Positions 17,002 through 25,922 of a stretch of DNA of 45,935 bases are shown piece by piece. The translations under genes were made by a program, and so were the position numbers. This stretch comes from Deltaproteobacteria bacterium (lineage in GTDB: Bacteria; Desulfobacterota; Dissulfuribacteria; Dissulfuribacterales; QOAL01): contig JALVJO010000011.1 in assembly GCA_027028245.1 (NCBI GenBank), positions 1-45,935 on the forward strand. The letters run 5' to 3'. How positions within the stretch are numbered: position 1 is the first letter of the stretch; each line of letters begins with the position of its first letter. The notes beneath the pieces were generated by a model. It was not told where the DNA came from. It ran no database searches and saw nothing but the letters and a program-made list of their open reading frames with translations.

Positions 17002-18010
17002 GATTCTGCTCGATCACGGAAGCGGAGGGCTTGCAACCAAAAGGCTCATAGAGGAAGTATTCCTCAAACACCTGGAAAACCCGGTGCTCTCCCGCATGGA
17101 AGACAGCGCTGTCCTTGATCTTCCGCCAGGCAGGGTCGCCTTTACAACAGACAGCTTTGTCATTGATCCTCCCTTTTTCCCAGGGGGCGATATAGGTTCC
17201 CTCTCCGTTCACGGAACCGTCAACGACCTTTCCATGCAGGGGGCAAGGCCTTTGTTTCTGAGCCTTGGCCTCATCCTGGAAGAGGGGCTTGAGATAGACG
17301 TTATTGAAAAAATTTCAAGGTCCATCTCAAGGGCCTCTAGGGAGGCGGGCGTAATGATTGCTGCTGCCGATACAAAGGTCGTGGGAAGGGGGCAGGCGGA
17401 CAAACTCTTCATAAACACCTCTGGAATTGGGGTGATCCCGCAAAACGTGGTGCTTGGCATAAACAGGGCACGGCCTGGAGACAGGGTTATTGTTTCAGGT
17501 TGCCTTGGAGATCACGGGGCGGCCGTCTTGCTTTCACGCTCAGGCCTTCCCTTTGACGCTGAGATAAAAAGCGATTGCGCCTCTTTGAACGGACTTGTAG
17601 AGGCCATTTTCCAAGCGGCACCTGGATCAATCCGCCTTCTAAGGGACCCGACCAGGGGTGGGCTTGCAACAGTGATTAACGAGATAGCAGAGGCCTCTAA
17701 TGTGAACATGGAAATCTGGGAGGAGCGCATTCCTGTAAGAAGCGAGGTGTCCGGGGTTTGTGAGCTTCTCGGCCTTGACCCCTTGTATCTTGCCAACGAG
17801 GGAAAGTGCGTTGTTGTGGTAAGGCCGGATGCGGCAGAAAAGGTTCTCGAGGCTATGAAGGGGCACAGGCTTGGCAGGGAAGCTGCCATTATAGGCGAGG
17901 TCAGGGAAAAGGGGGCAAAGGAGAGGCCCCAGGTACTTCTTAGAACCAGGGTAGGGGGGGTAAGGATGGTTCCAGTGCTGACGGGAGAGCCCCTTCCGAG
18001 GATATGTTAA
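16979..18010 (+). CDS. hypE: Carbamoyl-dehydratase HypE
   Basis: 343 residues from the ATG at 16979; the frame is open to 16883 but the earlier part overlaps hypD. HypE dehydrates the carbamoyl group taken from HypF to a thiocyanate on its C-terminal Cys, which is present here in the conserved ending PRIC. The N-terminal LLDHGSGGLATKRLI block and the AIR-synthase-like ATP-binding fold (DSFVIDPPFFPGGDIG and DPTRGGLA) are typical. It overlaps hypD by 23 bp and shares TAATG with the next gene. Confidence 0.95.
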   Translation: MEATGVDKILLDHGSGGLATKRLIEEVFLKHLENPVLSRMEDSAVLDLPPGRVAFTTDSFVIDPPFFPGGDIGSLSVHGTVNDLSMQGARPLFLSLGLILEEGLEIDVIEKISRSISRASREAGVMIAAADTKVVGRGQADKLFINTSGIGVIPQNVVLGINRARPGDRVIVSGCLGDHGAAVLLSRSGLPFDAEIKSDCASLNGLVEAIFQAAPGSIRLLRDPTRGGLATVINEIAEASNVNMEIWEERIPVRSEVSGVCELLGLDPLYLANEGKCVVVVRPDAAEKVLEAMKGHRLGREAAIIGEVREKGAKERPQVLLRTRVGGVRMVPVLTGEPLPRIC

Positions 18011-18507
18011 TGGTAGATAATGAGAAAATGGCAGTGGTCCTGGGGATTGGAAACCTCCTCATGGGGGACGAAGGCTTTGGAGTCCACGTTCTTCGCCATC
18101 TTGAAAGAAACTTTGTCTTTCCGGAAAATGTCAGGCTTGTGGACTGCGGGACCGCAGGCATCTACATGGCCCCCTTCTTTGAAGATGCGGACATTGCCAT
18201 TGTAATGGATGCGGCCCTGATTGATGGCTCAGAGCCAGGGCAAATCTTGAGGCTCAATCACCAGGAGGTAACGGCAAGTGATATCCAGTCTGCCCTAAGC
18301 CCCCACCAGATAGGGGTTTTGGAGATCCTTGAAATATGCAGGCTAAGGGACACGCTCCCTTCCCAGGTGGAATTTTTCCTTGTCATACCCCAAAGGGTTG
18401 AGCCTACGTTGGAGCTTTCTCAGATCCTTGAGGGTAAGGTAGAGGAGATGGCAAGGCTTGTGATGGATTACCTGAGGGCTGAAGGTTTTAAAGTGAAAAA
18501 TGCATGA
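18010..18507 (+). CDS. hyaD: Hydrogenase maturation protease (M52 family)
   Basis: 165 residues from the ATG that overlaps the hypE stop as TAATG; a start two codons upstream or at 18028 is also possible. This protease trims the C-terminal tail of the large subunit after nickel insertion. The GIGNLLMGDEGFG block supplies the nickel-sensing Glu, MDAALIDG the Asp and LSPHQIG the His, as in HybD/HyaD. Its substrate should be HyaB, whose tail after DPCIACAVH is intact. Confidence 0.92.
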   Translation: MVDNEKMAVVLGIGNLLMGDEGFGVHVLRHLERNFVFPENVRLVDCGTAGIYMAPFFEDADIAIVMDAALIDGSEPGQILRLNHQEVTASDIQSALSPHQIGVLEILEICRLRDTLPSQVEFFLVIPQRVEPTLELSQILEGKVEEMARLVMDYLRAEGFKVKNA

Positions 18508-18892
18508 ACTTTCCCTTGTTCAAGGCCTTTTTTCCCAGGTCAAAGAGGCGGCTTCCCGACACCATGCCCGGAAGGTGACAAGGGTTGTGGTGAAAATAGG
18601 CCCCTATTCCGGGGTGGTGATGGATTCATTCACCTTTGCCTTTGAGGTCCTGAAGGAAGATGAGGAGCTTTTACGCCATGCGCACCTTGAAATCATAAGG
18701 CCAGGGGCAAGGCTATGTTGCAGCCTTTGCGGAAGGGAGGTGGATGCTGAAAGTGGGCATCCGGACTTTAAGGATGAAACGCTTCAAAGTCAGCTTTTCT
18801 CCAAGGGGAAAACATGCCCCCATTGCGGCAAGGGAAACCTTTATCCTTCAGGAGGAGACGAGATACTTTTAATGCAAATAGAAATGGAGTAG
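18500..18892 (+). CDS. hypA: Hydrogenase nickel insertion protein HypA
   Basis: 130 residues. The N-terminal MHE is the nickel-binding motif and is intact, which also fixes the start. The zinc site is formed by CSLC and CPHC in the C-terminal half. A 20-odd-residue stretch between the two zinc halves is somewhat longer than in many HypA proteins. It works with HypB to load nickel into the large subunit. It overlaps the protease gene by 8 bp. Confidence 0.94.
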   Translation: MHELSLVQGLFSQVKEAASRHHARKVTRVVVKIGPYSGVVMDSFTFAFEVLKEDEELLRHAHLEIIRPGARLCCSLCGREVDAESGHPDFKDETLQSQLFSKGKTCPHCGKGNLYPSGGDEILLMQIEME

Positions 18893-18894
18893 CC

Positions 18895-19605
18895 ATGTGT
18901 GATACCTGCGGATGCCAGACAACAAAACACAGTCACCAGGACAGGAAACTTCTTGAGATCAACAAGAGCCTTCTTGAGGCAAACGATTCAGTTGCCAGAA
19001 AAAACAGAAAGCACTTTGGTGAGATCGGGGCAAGGGCCATCAACCTCATAAGCAGCCCCGGGGCAGGGAAAACCACCCTTCTTGAAAAGACAGCGGAGCT
19101 CCTTTCAGGTGAGTTCGATTTTGCCGTTATAGAAGGAGACATAGAAACAGAGCGCGACGCCCAGCGCATAAGGGCAAAGGGAATTCCTGCGGTCCAAATA
19201 ACCACGGGAGGTGCGTGCCACTTGGATGCATCCCTTGTTCATAAGGGACTTCACGAACTTCAGCACACGGTCCCGGAGTCCGGTTTGGACCTGGTCTTTA
19301 TCGAAAACGTTGGAAACCTCGTCTGCCCAGCAGCCTTTGACCTTGGCGAACACAAACGAGTTGTCATGGTCTCTGTTCCAGAAGGCTCTGACAAACCTGC
19401 CAAATACCCGAGGGCCTTCATGGGCTCTGATCTCTTAATCATTTCAAAGATGGACCTGCTGCCCTATTTTGATTTTTCCCTGGAAGAGGCCAGCCGGGAG
19501 GCCAGGAGGCTCAATCCGGATATCAAGATCATGGCTCTTTCGTCTGTCACAGGCCAGGGAATGGAACAATGGAGAGATTACCTGGCAGGCCTCACCAAGA
19601 TCTAA
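18895..19605 (+). CDS. hypB: Hydrogenase nickel incorporation GTPase HypB
   Basis: 236 residues from the ATG of MCDTCGCQ. The CxxCGC N-terminal motif binds nickel tightly, as in E. coli HypB. GTPase motifs: P-loop SSPGAGKTTLL, EGDIETERD, and the metal-binding GGACHLDA block; ENVGNLVCP contains the switch Cys. There is no His-rich nickel-storage tail. A frame open to 18814 overlaps hypA and is not used. Last gene of the hydrogenase cluster. Confidence 0.95.
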   Translation: MCDTCGCQTTKHSHQDRKLLEINKSLLEANDSVARKNRKHFGEIGARAINLISSPGAGKTTLLEKTAELLSGEFDFAVIEGDIETERDAQRIRAKGIPAVQITTGGACHLDASLVHKGLHELQHTVPESGLDLVFIENVGNLVCPAAFDLGEHKRVVMVSVPEGSDKPAKYPRAFMGSDLLIISKMDLLPYFDFSLEEASREARRLNPDIKIMALSSVTGQGMEQWRDYLAGLTKI

Positions 19606-19801
19606 GCGCACAGCAGCGGGTTTACGGCTTTTCTCTCTTTTTTCGGTCTGGAAAAGACCATAAAAACAAGGGAAAAATTTTCCTCATAATTTAAAAATGT
19701 CAGTATAAAAACCGGGATAAGCTTGACTGTTTTGAAATTATAAGAGAAAATGGAGAAAATATTTTCCTTTTTTTATGCATTCGCCTCTGGAGGGAAGGCC
19801 C
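19606..19801 (+). other. Intergenic region after hypB
   Basis: AT-rich 196-bp gap. A small stem GGTCT/AGACC (near 19652-19666) followed by ATAAAAA, and a palindrome GGAAAA-ATTTTCC shortly after, may together end transcription of the hydrogenase cluster, but neither is a strong terminator. The ribosome site of the next gene (GGAGGGAAGG) closes the region. Confidence 0.35.
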
Positions 19802-20875
19802 ATGGATTTGATAATCGGCAACAGCCAGCCCATGCAGCGGCTCAAGAATTTGATCAAGCAGGTCGCAGATACGGGCTTAAACGTACTCGTATGCGGTGAA
19901 AGCGGGGTTGGCAAGGAAGTCGTTGCCAGAAGCCTCCATTCTGAATCTAGCCGCAGCAAAAAGCCGTTTGTAAAGGTCAATTGTGCAGCTCTCCCGGGCG
20001 AGCTTCTGGAAAGTGAATTGTTCGGCTATGAAAAGGGTGCTTTCACTGGAGCTACAGAGGCCAAACCGGGTAAATTTGAACTTGCTGACAGAGGAGCAAT
20101 ATTTCTGGATGAAATAGGTGACATGTCTATTGCTCTCCAGGCCAAGCTTCTTCAAGTATTGCAGGATTCTGAATTTTGCCGGGTTGGAGGCATAAAGGAT
20201 ATCAAGGTGGATGTGTGGATAATCTGTGCTACACACCACGACCTCGAAGTCGATATCCAGAAGGGCAAGTTTCGCGAGGATCTTTTTTACAGGATTAATA
20301 TTATCAAGATAAAAGTCCCTCCCTTAAGAGAGAGAAAGGAAGATATCCCTTTACTTGTCAATCATTTTCTTGAGAAATATGCGGATTCTTTGAATCGACA
20401 TCCTTCTGATCTTCAGCTGTCCCAGGACCTGTTTGACTGTTTTTTCCAATATCACTGGCCTGGGAATGTCAGGGAACTGGAAAATTATGTCCAGAAAATG
20501 CTCGTCTTGGGTGAGGAAAGGCCGATCATAGAGGAATTGCAGGCCAAAAGCGTCCGGGGCATGGAAGCGGTCAGCCCGAATAACGAATGGAGCCAGGAAG
20601 AATTCCTGCTCGATACCGCAATAGGCGGCATGACCAAGGAACTCGATGACAAGTTCCCATCCCTTAAAGAAATAAAGAAAGAAGCCCAGGCCCGTGTGGA
20701 AAGGGTGGTCATAAAAGAAGCCCTCAGAAGAACGGCAGGAAACAAGAGAGATGCGGCAAAACTTCTTCAGATCAGCTACAAGGCCATTCTCTATAAGATT
20801 AGAGATTATGAAATAAACGTGGAACCGGAAGAATTTTTGACCAACAGCATCCATCTTAAAATCCCTGAAGGTTGA
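19802..20875 (+). CDS. Sigma-54-dependent activator without a receiver domain
   Basis: 357 residues. An AAA+ enhancer-binding protein made of only the central ATPase and a C-terminal Fis-type helix-turn-helix. Walker A is GESGVGK (near 32), the sigma-54 contact loop GAFTGA is at 79-84, and Walker B is FLDEIGDM (near 101). The recognition helix lies in [20 protein letters not shown] (about 308-335). With no N-terminal sensor domain it must be controlled by a partner protein or by its level. I prefer the start at 19802 (after GGAGGGAAGG) over 19775. The gene is followed by tandem AT-rich repeats and a sigma-54 promoter, then the PilZ gene, which is its likely target. Confidence 0.93.
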   Translation: MDLIIGNSQPMQRLKNLIKQVADTGLNVLVCGESGVGKEVVARSLHSESSRSKKPFVKVNCAALPGELLESELFGYEKGAFTGATEAKPGKFELADRGAIFLDEIGDMSIALQAKLLQVLQDSEFCRVGGIKDIKVDVWIICATHHDLEVDIQKGKFREDLFYRINIIKIKVPPLRERKEDIPLLVNHFLEKYADSLNRHPSDLQLSQDLFDCFFQYHWPGNVRELENYVQKMLVLGEERPIIEELQAKSVRGMEAVSPNNEWSQEEFLLDTAIGGMTKELDDKFPSLKEIKKEAQARVERVVIKEALRRTAGNKRDAAKLLQISYKAILYKIRDYEINVEPEEFLTNSIHLKIPEG

Positions 20876-20880
20876 ACAAG

Positions 20881-20922
20881 TTTTCTCATTAAAATGGAAA
20901 TGATTTTCTTATAAAATGGAAA
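20881..20922 (+). repeat. Two copies of a 19-20 bp element before the sigma-54 promoter
   Basis: TTTTCTCATTAAAATGGAAA (20881-20900) and TTTTCTTATAAAATGGAAA (20904-20922) are near-identical direct repeats spaced 23 bp, about 100 bp upstream of the predicted sigma-54 promoter. This is the usual distance for enhancer (UAS) sites bound by activators such as the one encoded just before. The first copy also contains a partial inverted repeat TCATT/AATGA. Confidence 0.45.
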
Positions 20923-20999
20923 AAGATTTGCCTTCCTTTTAAGAATATGGCTAATGCCTCCGTTTTCTCCGGATAAATTATTCCAATAGACAAGGTTTT

Positions 21000-21017
21000 T
21001 TGGAGCCTTTTTTGCAC
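21000..21017 (+). promoter_or_regulatory. Sigma-54 (-24/-12) promoter of the PilZ gene
   Basis: TTGGAGCCTTTTTTGCAC has the GG at -24 (21002-21003) and GC at -12 (21014-21015) exactly 10 bp apart, with TTGCA at the -12 element as in the consensus. Transcription would start near 21027, just before the ribosome site and ATG at 21050. A sigma-54 activator gene lies immediately upstream. Confidence 0.65.
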
Positions 21018-21049
21018 AAGTACAGAAAAAAGGAAAGAAAGGATATCTC

Positions 21050-22498
21050 ATGTTGGGACAGAAAGGGCTGACTGCCGATTCGGCCGGCAGGGAGCGCAGG
21101 AAATTCCCCAGGCTCCCCGTCCAGATACCAGTCTATTTTACGTCGAATTCGTCACACAAACACCAGAGCGGTCTCACCAGGGATATTTCACCTCACGGGT
21201 TAAAGATTGTTGCCCGAAAGGGCAAGATGAGGATGAATGACAAGGTCAGGTTTATTCTTCCTGAATCCCGATCAGTTGAGCAGGTACAGGGCATAAGCGG
21301 CAGGGTAGTATGGACCTCGGCCGAGAACGACAGACTGATGTCAGGGGTGTCCTTGGAAAGCAGGATAGAAGATGTACTGAGTTACCTGCTTCTCATGTCG
21401 TCGTCCCAGGATGCCCTCCTGAGTTCAAGTTTTTTCCAGTCAATCTTGGACAGCCTGCCGGACGCATCCATACTCCTGGACAGCCAGCTTAAAATCATTG
21501 CCATAAGTTCTAATCAACCCCTTCTTCCCGGCGATCCCTCTTCGTTTCGGGGCGAAAAGATCAGCGAGGCCCCTACCATAATAAAACAGCTCGGCGGCAA
21601 GGGATTTGATGCCAAAAAGGCCATTTCTGAATGTCTATTCAGTGGAAAATCCAGGTGTTTCAGTGCCCTTCCTCTCAAACTGGGATCAAAAGAGTATGCA
21701 GAAGAAAGATATTTCAACCTGGATGTCAGGCCGTTGGCTGCAGGGCCTGATAAGGAACTCATACTTGTCCAGATAAAGGATGTCACTGTCTTATGCAAAC
21801 TTAAGGAAAAGATCCGCGAGAGGAATCAGGCTCTTTGGAGCCAGTACAAGTTTATGACAATGGGGCATATTGTGGATGAGCTGCTCGAGGATATTATAAG
21901 TCCTCTTTCCGCCTTGGTTGGCAGGCTCGACCTGCTGACCATGAAAATGACAAGCGCTCATGAAGCAGGCGGTGCTGCAACGGATGAATGGCTCAGGGAA
22001 CTGCACATCATGGACGGGCTGGTGGAGCAGATCACAGAATATTGCACTGTGGCAGCCAAGAGGAGGGAAAGGGAAAAACTTGGTTCCTTGGAAAAGACCA
22101 TATCCTTCAACAAGCTGATAGATGAAACCCTTCTGGTACTCAAGCCCAAATCCTCCTTCCGTGAAGTAAACATACACCTCAAATTCAGGAAGGATCTTCC
22201 GGAATTCGAGGGAGATTATTTCGACTGGCTGAATGCCTTGATAGCCCTGTTTCAGGCCATTATCAAGGAAATGAGGAGCCAGGCCAAGAAGGAAATTTCA
22301 GTTGTCACAGACGTAGAGGGGGATGCAGTCCTGCTGTCTGTTTCACACAATGCCCGGGCACTGAAGATCCCATTGGAACGGAAGATGGAGCTGGGGATAC
22401 TCGAGGTGCTGAGAGATAAATACGGTGTTTCAATAAAGATATCCGGCAGCAACGGCTGCCAGACCATTACTTTCCTGGTCAAAAAGGGAAAGGATTGA
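21050..22498 (+). CDS. PilZ-PAS protein with degenerate histidine-kinase region
   Basis: 482 residues, soluble. Residues about 14-110 are a PilZ domain with both c-di-GMP-binding motifs intact: RRKFPR (RxxxR, 17-21) and DISPHG (DxSxxG, 45-50). Residues about 125-250 look like a PAS domain. Residues about 262-300 align with a HisKA helix, but where the phospho-acceptor His should be there is Glu280 (MGHIVDELLEDIISPL). The C-terminal region keeps the general shape of a kinase ATPase domain but no recognisable N, G1 or G2 box. It therefore appears unable to autophosphorylate and is probably a c-di-GMP-responsive adaptor or pseudokinase. It follows a sigma-54 promoter and ends 10 bp from the convergent response regulator. 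Confidence 0.8.
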   Translation: MLGQKGLTADSAGRERRKFPRLPVQIPVYFTSNSSHKHQSGLTRDISPHGLKIVARKGKMRMNDKVRFILPESRSVEQVQGISGRVVWTSAENDRLMSGVSLESRIEDVLSYLLLMSSSQDALLSSSFFQSILDSLPDASILLDSQLKIIAISSNQPLLPGDPSSFRGEKISEAPTIIKQLGGKGFDAKKAISECLFSGKSRCFSALPLKLGSKEYAEERYFNLDVRPLAAGPDKELILVQIKDVTVLCKLKEKIRERNQALWSQYKFMTMGHIVDELLEDIISPLSALVGRLDLLTMKMTSAHEAGGAATDEWLRELHIMDGLVEQITEYCTVAAKRREREKLGSLEKTISFNKLIDETLLVLKPKSSFREVNIHLKFRKDLPEFEGDYFDWLNALIALFQAIIKEMRSQAKKEISVVTDVEGDAVLLSVSHNARALKIPLERKMELGILEVLRDKYGVSIKISGSNGCQTITFLVKKGKD

Positions 22499-22508
22499 TG
22501 TAAAGATG

Positions 22509-22877
22509 TCAACCCTTTTGAAGATGTCTTTTTACCGAAGCCTTTAGTTCATCCAGATTGAAGGATTTCACAATGTAGTCGTCGGATGCCCATGAAGCCA
22601 GGTCTTGTTTGTATTCTGGGTAGGCGGAGCTCAGGATTACCGGGACATTGGGCTTCATCTGCTTCATCTGCCTAAGCACCTCTATGCCGTCCATGCCCGG
22701 CATGTTGATGTCCAGAATAACCAGATCCGGCTGTTCCGACTCAAAAAGTTTCAGTGCATCTTCCCCGTTCATGGCAGAGACTACCTGGTAGCCTTCATCT
22801 TCCAGTTCCTCCCTGTAAAGCAGGTGTATACTCTCTTCGTCGTCTACCACCAATATCTTTTTCTTATCACTGCTCAT
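22509..22877 (-). CDS. Single-domain response regulator (receiver only)
   Basis: 122 residues, one CheY-like receiver domain and no output domain. Acidic pocket VVDDEE, phospho-acceptor Asp56 (VILDINMPGMDG), switch Ser in ILSSAY and conserved Lys104. The usual Lys-Pro is Lys-Ser (VKSF), a mild departure. It is the last gene of the minus-strand run from rpoZ and meets the PilZ-PAS gene tail to tail. It may be a phosphate shuttle for a kinase elsewhere. Confidence 0.93.
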   Translation of the reverse strand: MSSDKKKILVVDDEESIHLLYREELEDEGYQVVSAMNGEDALKLFESEQPDLVILDINMPGMDGIEVLRQMKQMKPNVPVILSSAYPEYKQDLASWASDDYIVKSFNLDELKASVKRHLQKG

Positions 22878-22889
22878 GTAAGTCTCCCT

Positions 22890-23891
22890 CTAATTTGGGT
22901 TAGAACCCTTTAGAATGCGGGCGGATTCTTCAGGTGGAGTAGTATTAATATAAAAGCCGGTTCCCCATTCAAAACCAGCAACTGTGTTGATTTTGGGCAT
23001 TATCTCTATGTGCCAGTGAAAGTGTTCCAGGCCGAAATCAGTAAGTGGAGCGGTGTGCAGCATGAAATTATAGGGCACGTTGGGCAGCACGCTGTCCAGC
23101 TTTTTCATGGTCAGCGAAAAAAGGCTTGTGAGTTGTTCTGCCTGTGAATCATCCAGGGAGACAAACCTGGACTGGTGCCTCTTTGGAAGCACCCACATTT
23201 CAAAGGGCGACCGGGGCGCAAAGGGACATATGGTAACAAAATCGTCATTTTCGCACACCATCCTCAGATTCTGCTGCCGTTCCTGCCTTATTATATCACA
23301 GAATACACATCTTTCCTTGTAGTCGAAATATTTCAGGCAGCCGTCCAGCTCTTCCTGGATAAGCTGAGGAACTATGGGGAGCGCAATAAGCTGGGAGTGT
23401 GAATGCTCAAGGGATGCACCAGCAGCCTTGCCGAAGTTTTTGAATACGATGATATACTTGAACCGTTTATCCCTGGCCAGGTCGATTATACGGTCTTTGT
23501 ATGCCATAAATATGAGCTGCAGCTGCTCGAGGGGCATTGAGGCAATGGTTTCCTTGTGATTCGGCGTTTCTATGATGACTTCGTGGGCGCCGATACCGTT
23601 CATTTTATCGTATATGCCTTCTCCCCTTTTATCCAGGTCGCCCTCGATCACCAGGGCGGGGAACTTGTTGGGTACTACCCGCAGTTTCCATCCCGGGCCG
23701 TTGGGGTCGTGAAAGGGCCTGCCATATGCGAGAACTTCCGGAGGCGTGGTTTTTTCATTCCCGGGACACAGCGGGCAGAAGCCACCCTTGGTCCTGTCCT
23801 TTTCAATGATGAAATCATAGGGCCTTTTACCCCGTTCCTGGGCAATAATGACCCATCTTCCAATTATGGGATCGCGTCTTAGTTCGGGCAT
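22890..23891 (-). CDS. galT: Galactose-1-phosphate uridylyltransferase-like protein
   Basis: 333 residues from the ATG at 23891 (a TTG one codon earlier also fits). HIT-superfamily nucleotidylyltransferase of the Leloir type: N-terminal PELRRDPIIGRWVIIA, metal-binding CPLC (near 40-43), catalytic block EHSHSQ with the nucleophile expected at the second His (near 166), and C-terminal HFHWHIEIMP. E. coli GalT has His-Pro-His; here it is His-Ser-His, common in the more distant bacterial GalT/ADP-glucose phosphorylase group, so the true sugar nucleotide may differ. It sits in the rpoZ-dnaJ-moaC-dksA run, 26 bp after dksA. Confidence 0.85.
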   Translation of the reverse strand: MPELRRDPIIGRWVIIAQERGKRPYDFIIEKDRTKGGFCPLCPGNEKTTPPEVLAYGRPFHDPNGPGWKLRVVPNKFPALVIEGDLDKRGEGIYDKMNGIGAHEVIIETPNHKETIASMPLEQLQLIFMAYKDRIIDLARDKRFKYIIVFKNFGKAAGASLEHSHSQLIALPIVPQLIQEELDGCLKYFDYKERCVFCDIIRQERQQNLRMVCENDDFVTICPFAPRSPFEMWVLPKRHQSRFVSLDDSQAEQLTSLFSLTMKKLDSVLPNVPYNFMLHTAPLTDFGLEHFHWHIEIMPKINTVAGFEWGTGFYINTTPPEESARILKGSNPN

Positions 23892-23917
23892 CAAGGATTG
23901 GTTTTAAGAAAAGGGAA

Positions 23918-24280
23918 TTAAAGACCTTTGGCCTTTTCCTCTTTTTCCTGCCTGGATTTGCATTCTATGCACAGGGTGGTTACGGGGCGGGCTTCGAGCC
24001 TCTTAACTCCTATCTCTTCACCGCATTCCTCACAGATGCCGTAGGTGCCCTCATCTATGCGCTCCAGGGCCTTTCTGATCTTTTTTATGAGTTTCCTCTC
24101 CCTGTCCCTTATTCTGAGTTCAAAGCTTCTTTCAGATTCCAGGGAAGCCCTGTCAGTGGGGTCTGGGACCTGACCGTCACTGGATGTCATCTCTTCCAGT
24201 GTTTTATCGGCCTCTCCCAGGAGATCGGAAAGCTTCCTGTTAAGTAATGCCCTGAAATATTCCAGCTGGGCCTGGTCCAT
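23918..24280 (-). CDS. dksA: DksA/TraR-type zinc-finger regulator
   Basis: 120 residues: an N-terminal coiled-coil region (about 1-80, strongly charged) and a Cys4 zinc finger, CEEC...CIEC. DksA proteins enter the RNA polymerase secondary channel and act with ppGpp. At the coiled-coil tip the protein has DPTDRAS, matching the DxxDxA tip motif needed for activity in DksA. A clear AGGAGG precedes the start. Neighbouring rpoZ encodes the omega subunit, which forms part of a ppGpp site in RNA polymerase. Confidence 0.88.
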   Translation of the reverse strand: MDQAQLEYFRALLNRKLSDLLGEADKTLEEMTSSDGQVPDPTDRASLESERSFELRIRDRERKLIKKIRKALERIDEGTYGICEECGEEIGVKRLEARPVTTLCIECKSRQEKEEKAKGL

Positions 24281-24318
24281 ATTAAACCTCCTGTGTCACC
24301 GAAGAAAAGGTATCAATC

Positions 24319-24801
24319 CTATTCGCGTCTCTTCCAGGTGCCGCTTTTGCCGCCGCTTTTCTCCAGCAGTTTTATGTCTGTGATCTTTATTCCCTTCTCT
24401 ACAGCCTTGCACATGTCATAGATGGTAAGTGCAGCCACGGATACAGCTGTGAGTGCCTCCATCTCTACGCCGGTTTTGGCCTTAATGGAAGCCGTCGCTC
24501 GTATTTCCACCCCGGGCAGTTCCTGAGACAAGATAAAATCAATGGAAACATGTTCCAGGGGCAGAGGATGGCAAAGCGGTATCAAATCCCCGACCCTTTT
24601 GGCAGCAAGTATGCCTGCAATCCTTGCTGCTGCCAGAACGTCCCCCTTGGGTATCTTTCTGTCGGCAAGCATCTTGAAGGTGTTGTCGTTGAGAATTACC
24701 TTGCCGGAAGCCAGGGCCCTTCTTGAAGTAACATTCTTGGACGAAACATCCACCATGACAGCATGGCCCTTTTGGTCCAGATGGCTGAGTCCTTTGGTCA
24801 T
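24319..24801 (-). CDS. moaC: Cyclic pyranopterin monophosphate synthase MoaC
   Basis: 160 residues from the ATG of MTKGLSHLD. MoaC catalyses the second half of the first step of molybdopterin (Mo or W cofactor) synthesis. Family motifs are present: MVDVSSKNVTSR, IPLCHPLPL with the active-site His, and TGVEMEALTAVSVAALTIYDM. The frame is open 22 codons upstream into dnaJ, but the family start fits the later ATG with AGGTGG upstream. The cofactor would be needed for the AOR encoded at 4804-6747. Confidence 0.94.
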   Translation of the reverse strand: MTKGLSHLDQKGHAVMVDVSSKNVTSRRALASGKVILNDNTFKMLADRKIPKGDVLAAARIAGILAAKRVGDLIPLCHPLPLEHVSIDFILSQELPGVEIRATASIKAKTGVEMEALTAVSVAALTIYDMCKAVEKGIKITDIKLLEKSGGKSGTWKRRE

Positions 24802-24802
24802 A

Positions 24803-25915
24803 TCAATGAAATTCCACCTTTTGGAAGAGTTTTTTAAAGAACCCGCCTTCCTTTTTGCCCTTTTCAATTTCCATGAATTCTTCCAGAAGCTCTTTTTGGC
24901 GCTCAGTCAGCCGAGTCGGCGTGACCACCTTTATCTTTATCAGCTGATCACCAGGAGAAAACCCCCTTAGATCCGGAAGGCCCTTGCCCTTCAATCTGAA
25001 GATTTCTCCAGACTGGGTCCCGGCTGGAATCTTAAGTTTCTCGCTGCCTTCAATGGTTGGAACCTCTATTGTATCTCCAAGGCAGACCTGGGCCATGGAA
25101 ACCGGTATTTCGCAGAAGATATCATTGCCCCGCCGCTTGAAAAACTCGTGGGATTCAACATGGATGACAATGTAAAGGTCTCCCCTGGGGCCGCCACGCT
25201 TGCCGGCTTCGCCCTCGTTCCTGAGCCGCAGCCTGGCACCGGTATCAACGCCTGCAGGTATGCGAACCTTGATCTTTTGTTTCTCTGGTCTCCGGCCTTC
25301 GCCTCGGCATCCAGGGCATGGTTCCGTTACGATGGTGCCCCTGCCCCTGCACTCAGGACAAGCAGTGGATATCTGAAAGAAGCCTTCTGATCGAACTACA
25401 TGACCCGAACCGCGGCAGCTCGGGCAGGTAATGACCTGGGAATTCTTGCTGGCTCCTGTGCCCCCGCACTGGGTGCAGGTTTCAAGGCGTTCTATTTCTA
25501 TCTCTTTCTCAGACCCCTTGGCTGCTTCCAGGAATTCTATGGTGATGTCATAGCGAAGATCCGATCCCCTTTCAGGGCCCATGCTCGATCTTTTTCTGCC
25601 CTGTCCCGTGGAGAAACCAAAAAAGTCTTCAAACAAGTCACTGAAGGTGCTGAAAATATCATCGGCACCGCTAAAACCTTGAAAGCCGGCTCCCGACAGG
25701 CCCTGGTGACCATGGAGGTCGTAAAGGCGTCTTTTTTCAGGATCCCTCAGGACCTCGTAGGCCTCGGCAGCCTCCTTGAAGAGTTCTTCTGCCTCTTTGT
25801 TGCCAGGATTCCTGTCTGGATGGTACTTGAGGGCAAGCCTTCTGTATGCCTTTTTGATTTCCTGGACAGTCGCCTGTCTGCTAACACCCAATATTTCGTA
25901 ATAGTCCCGCTTCAT
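24803..25915 (-). CDS. dnaJ: Chaperone DnaJ
   Basis: 370 residues from the ATG of [10 protein letters not shown]; the ten upstream codons in frame are not conserved. J domain with HPD (near 32-34), a Gly/Phe-rich linker (about 72-110), four zinc repeats ([32 protein letters not shown]) and the substrate-binding C-terminal half. It stimulates DnaK. dnaK is not nearby; instead dnaJ lies between rpoZ (7 bp away) and moaC (1 bp away), an unusual context. Confidence 0.96.
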   Translation of the reverse strand: MKRDYYEILGVSRQATVQEIKKAYRRLALKYHPDRNPGNKEAEELFKEAAEAYEVLRDPEKRRLYDLHGHQGLSGAGFQGFSGADDIFSTFSDLFEDFFGFSTGQGRKRSSMGPERGSDLRYDITIEFLEAAKGSEKEIEIERLETCTQCGGTGASKNSQVITCPSCRGSGHVVRSEGFFQISTACPECRGRGTIVTEPCPGCRGEGRRPEKQKIKVRIPAGVDTGARLRLRNEGEAGKRGGPRGDLYIVIHVESHEFFKRRGNDIFCEIPVSMAQVCLGDTIEVPTIEGSEKLKIPAGTQSGEIFRLKGKGLPDLRGFSPGDQLIKIKVVTPTRLTERQKELLEEFMEIEKGKKEGGFFKKLFQKVEFH

Positions 25916-25922
25916 GGTCTCG

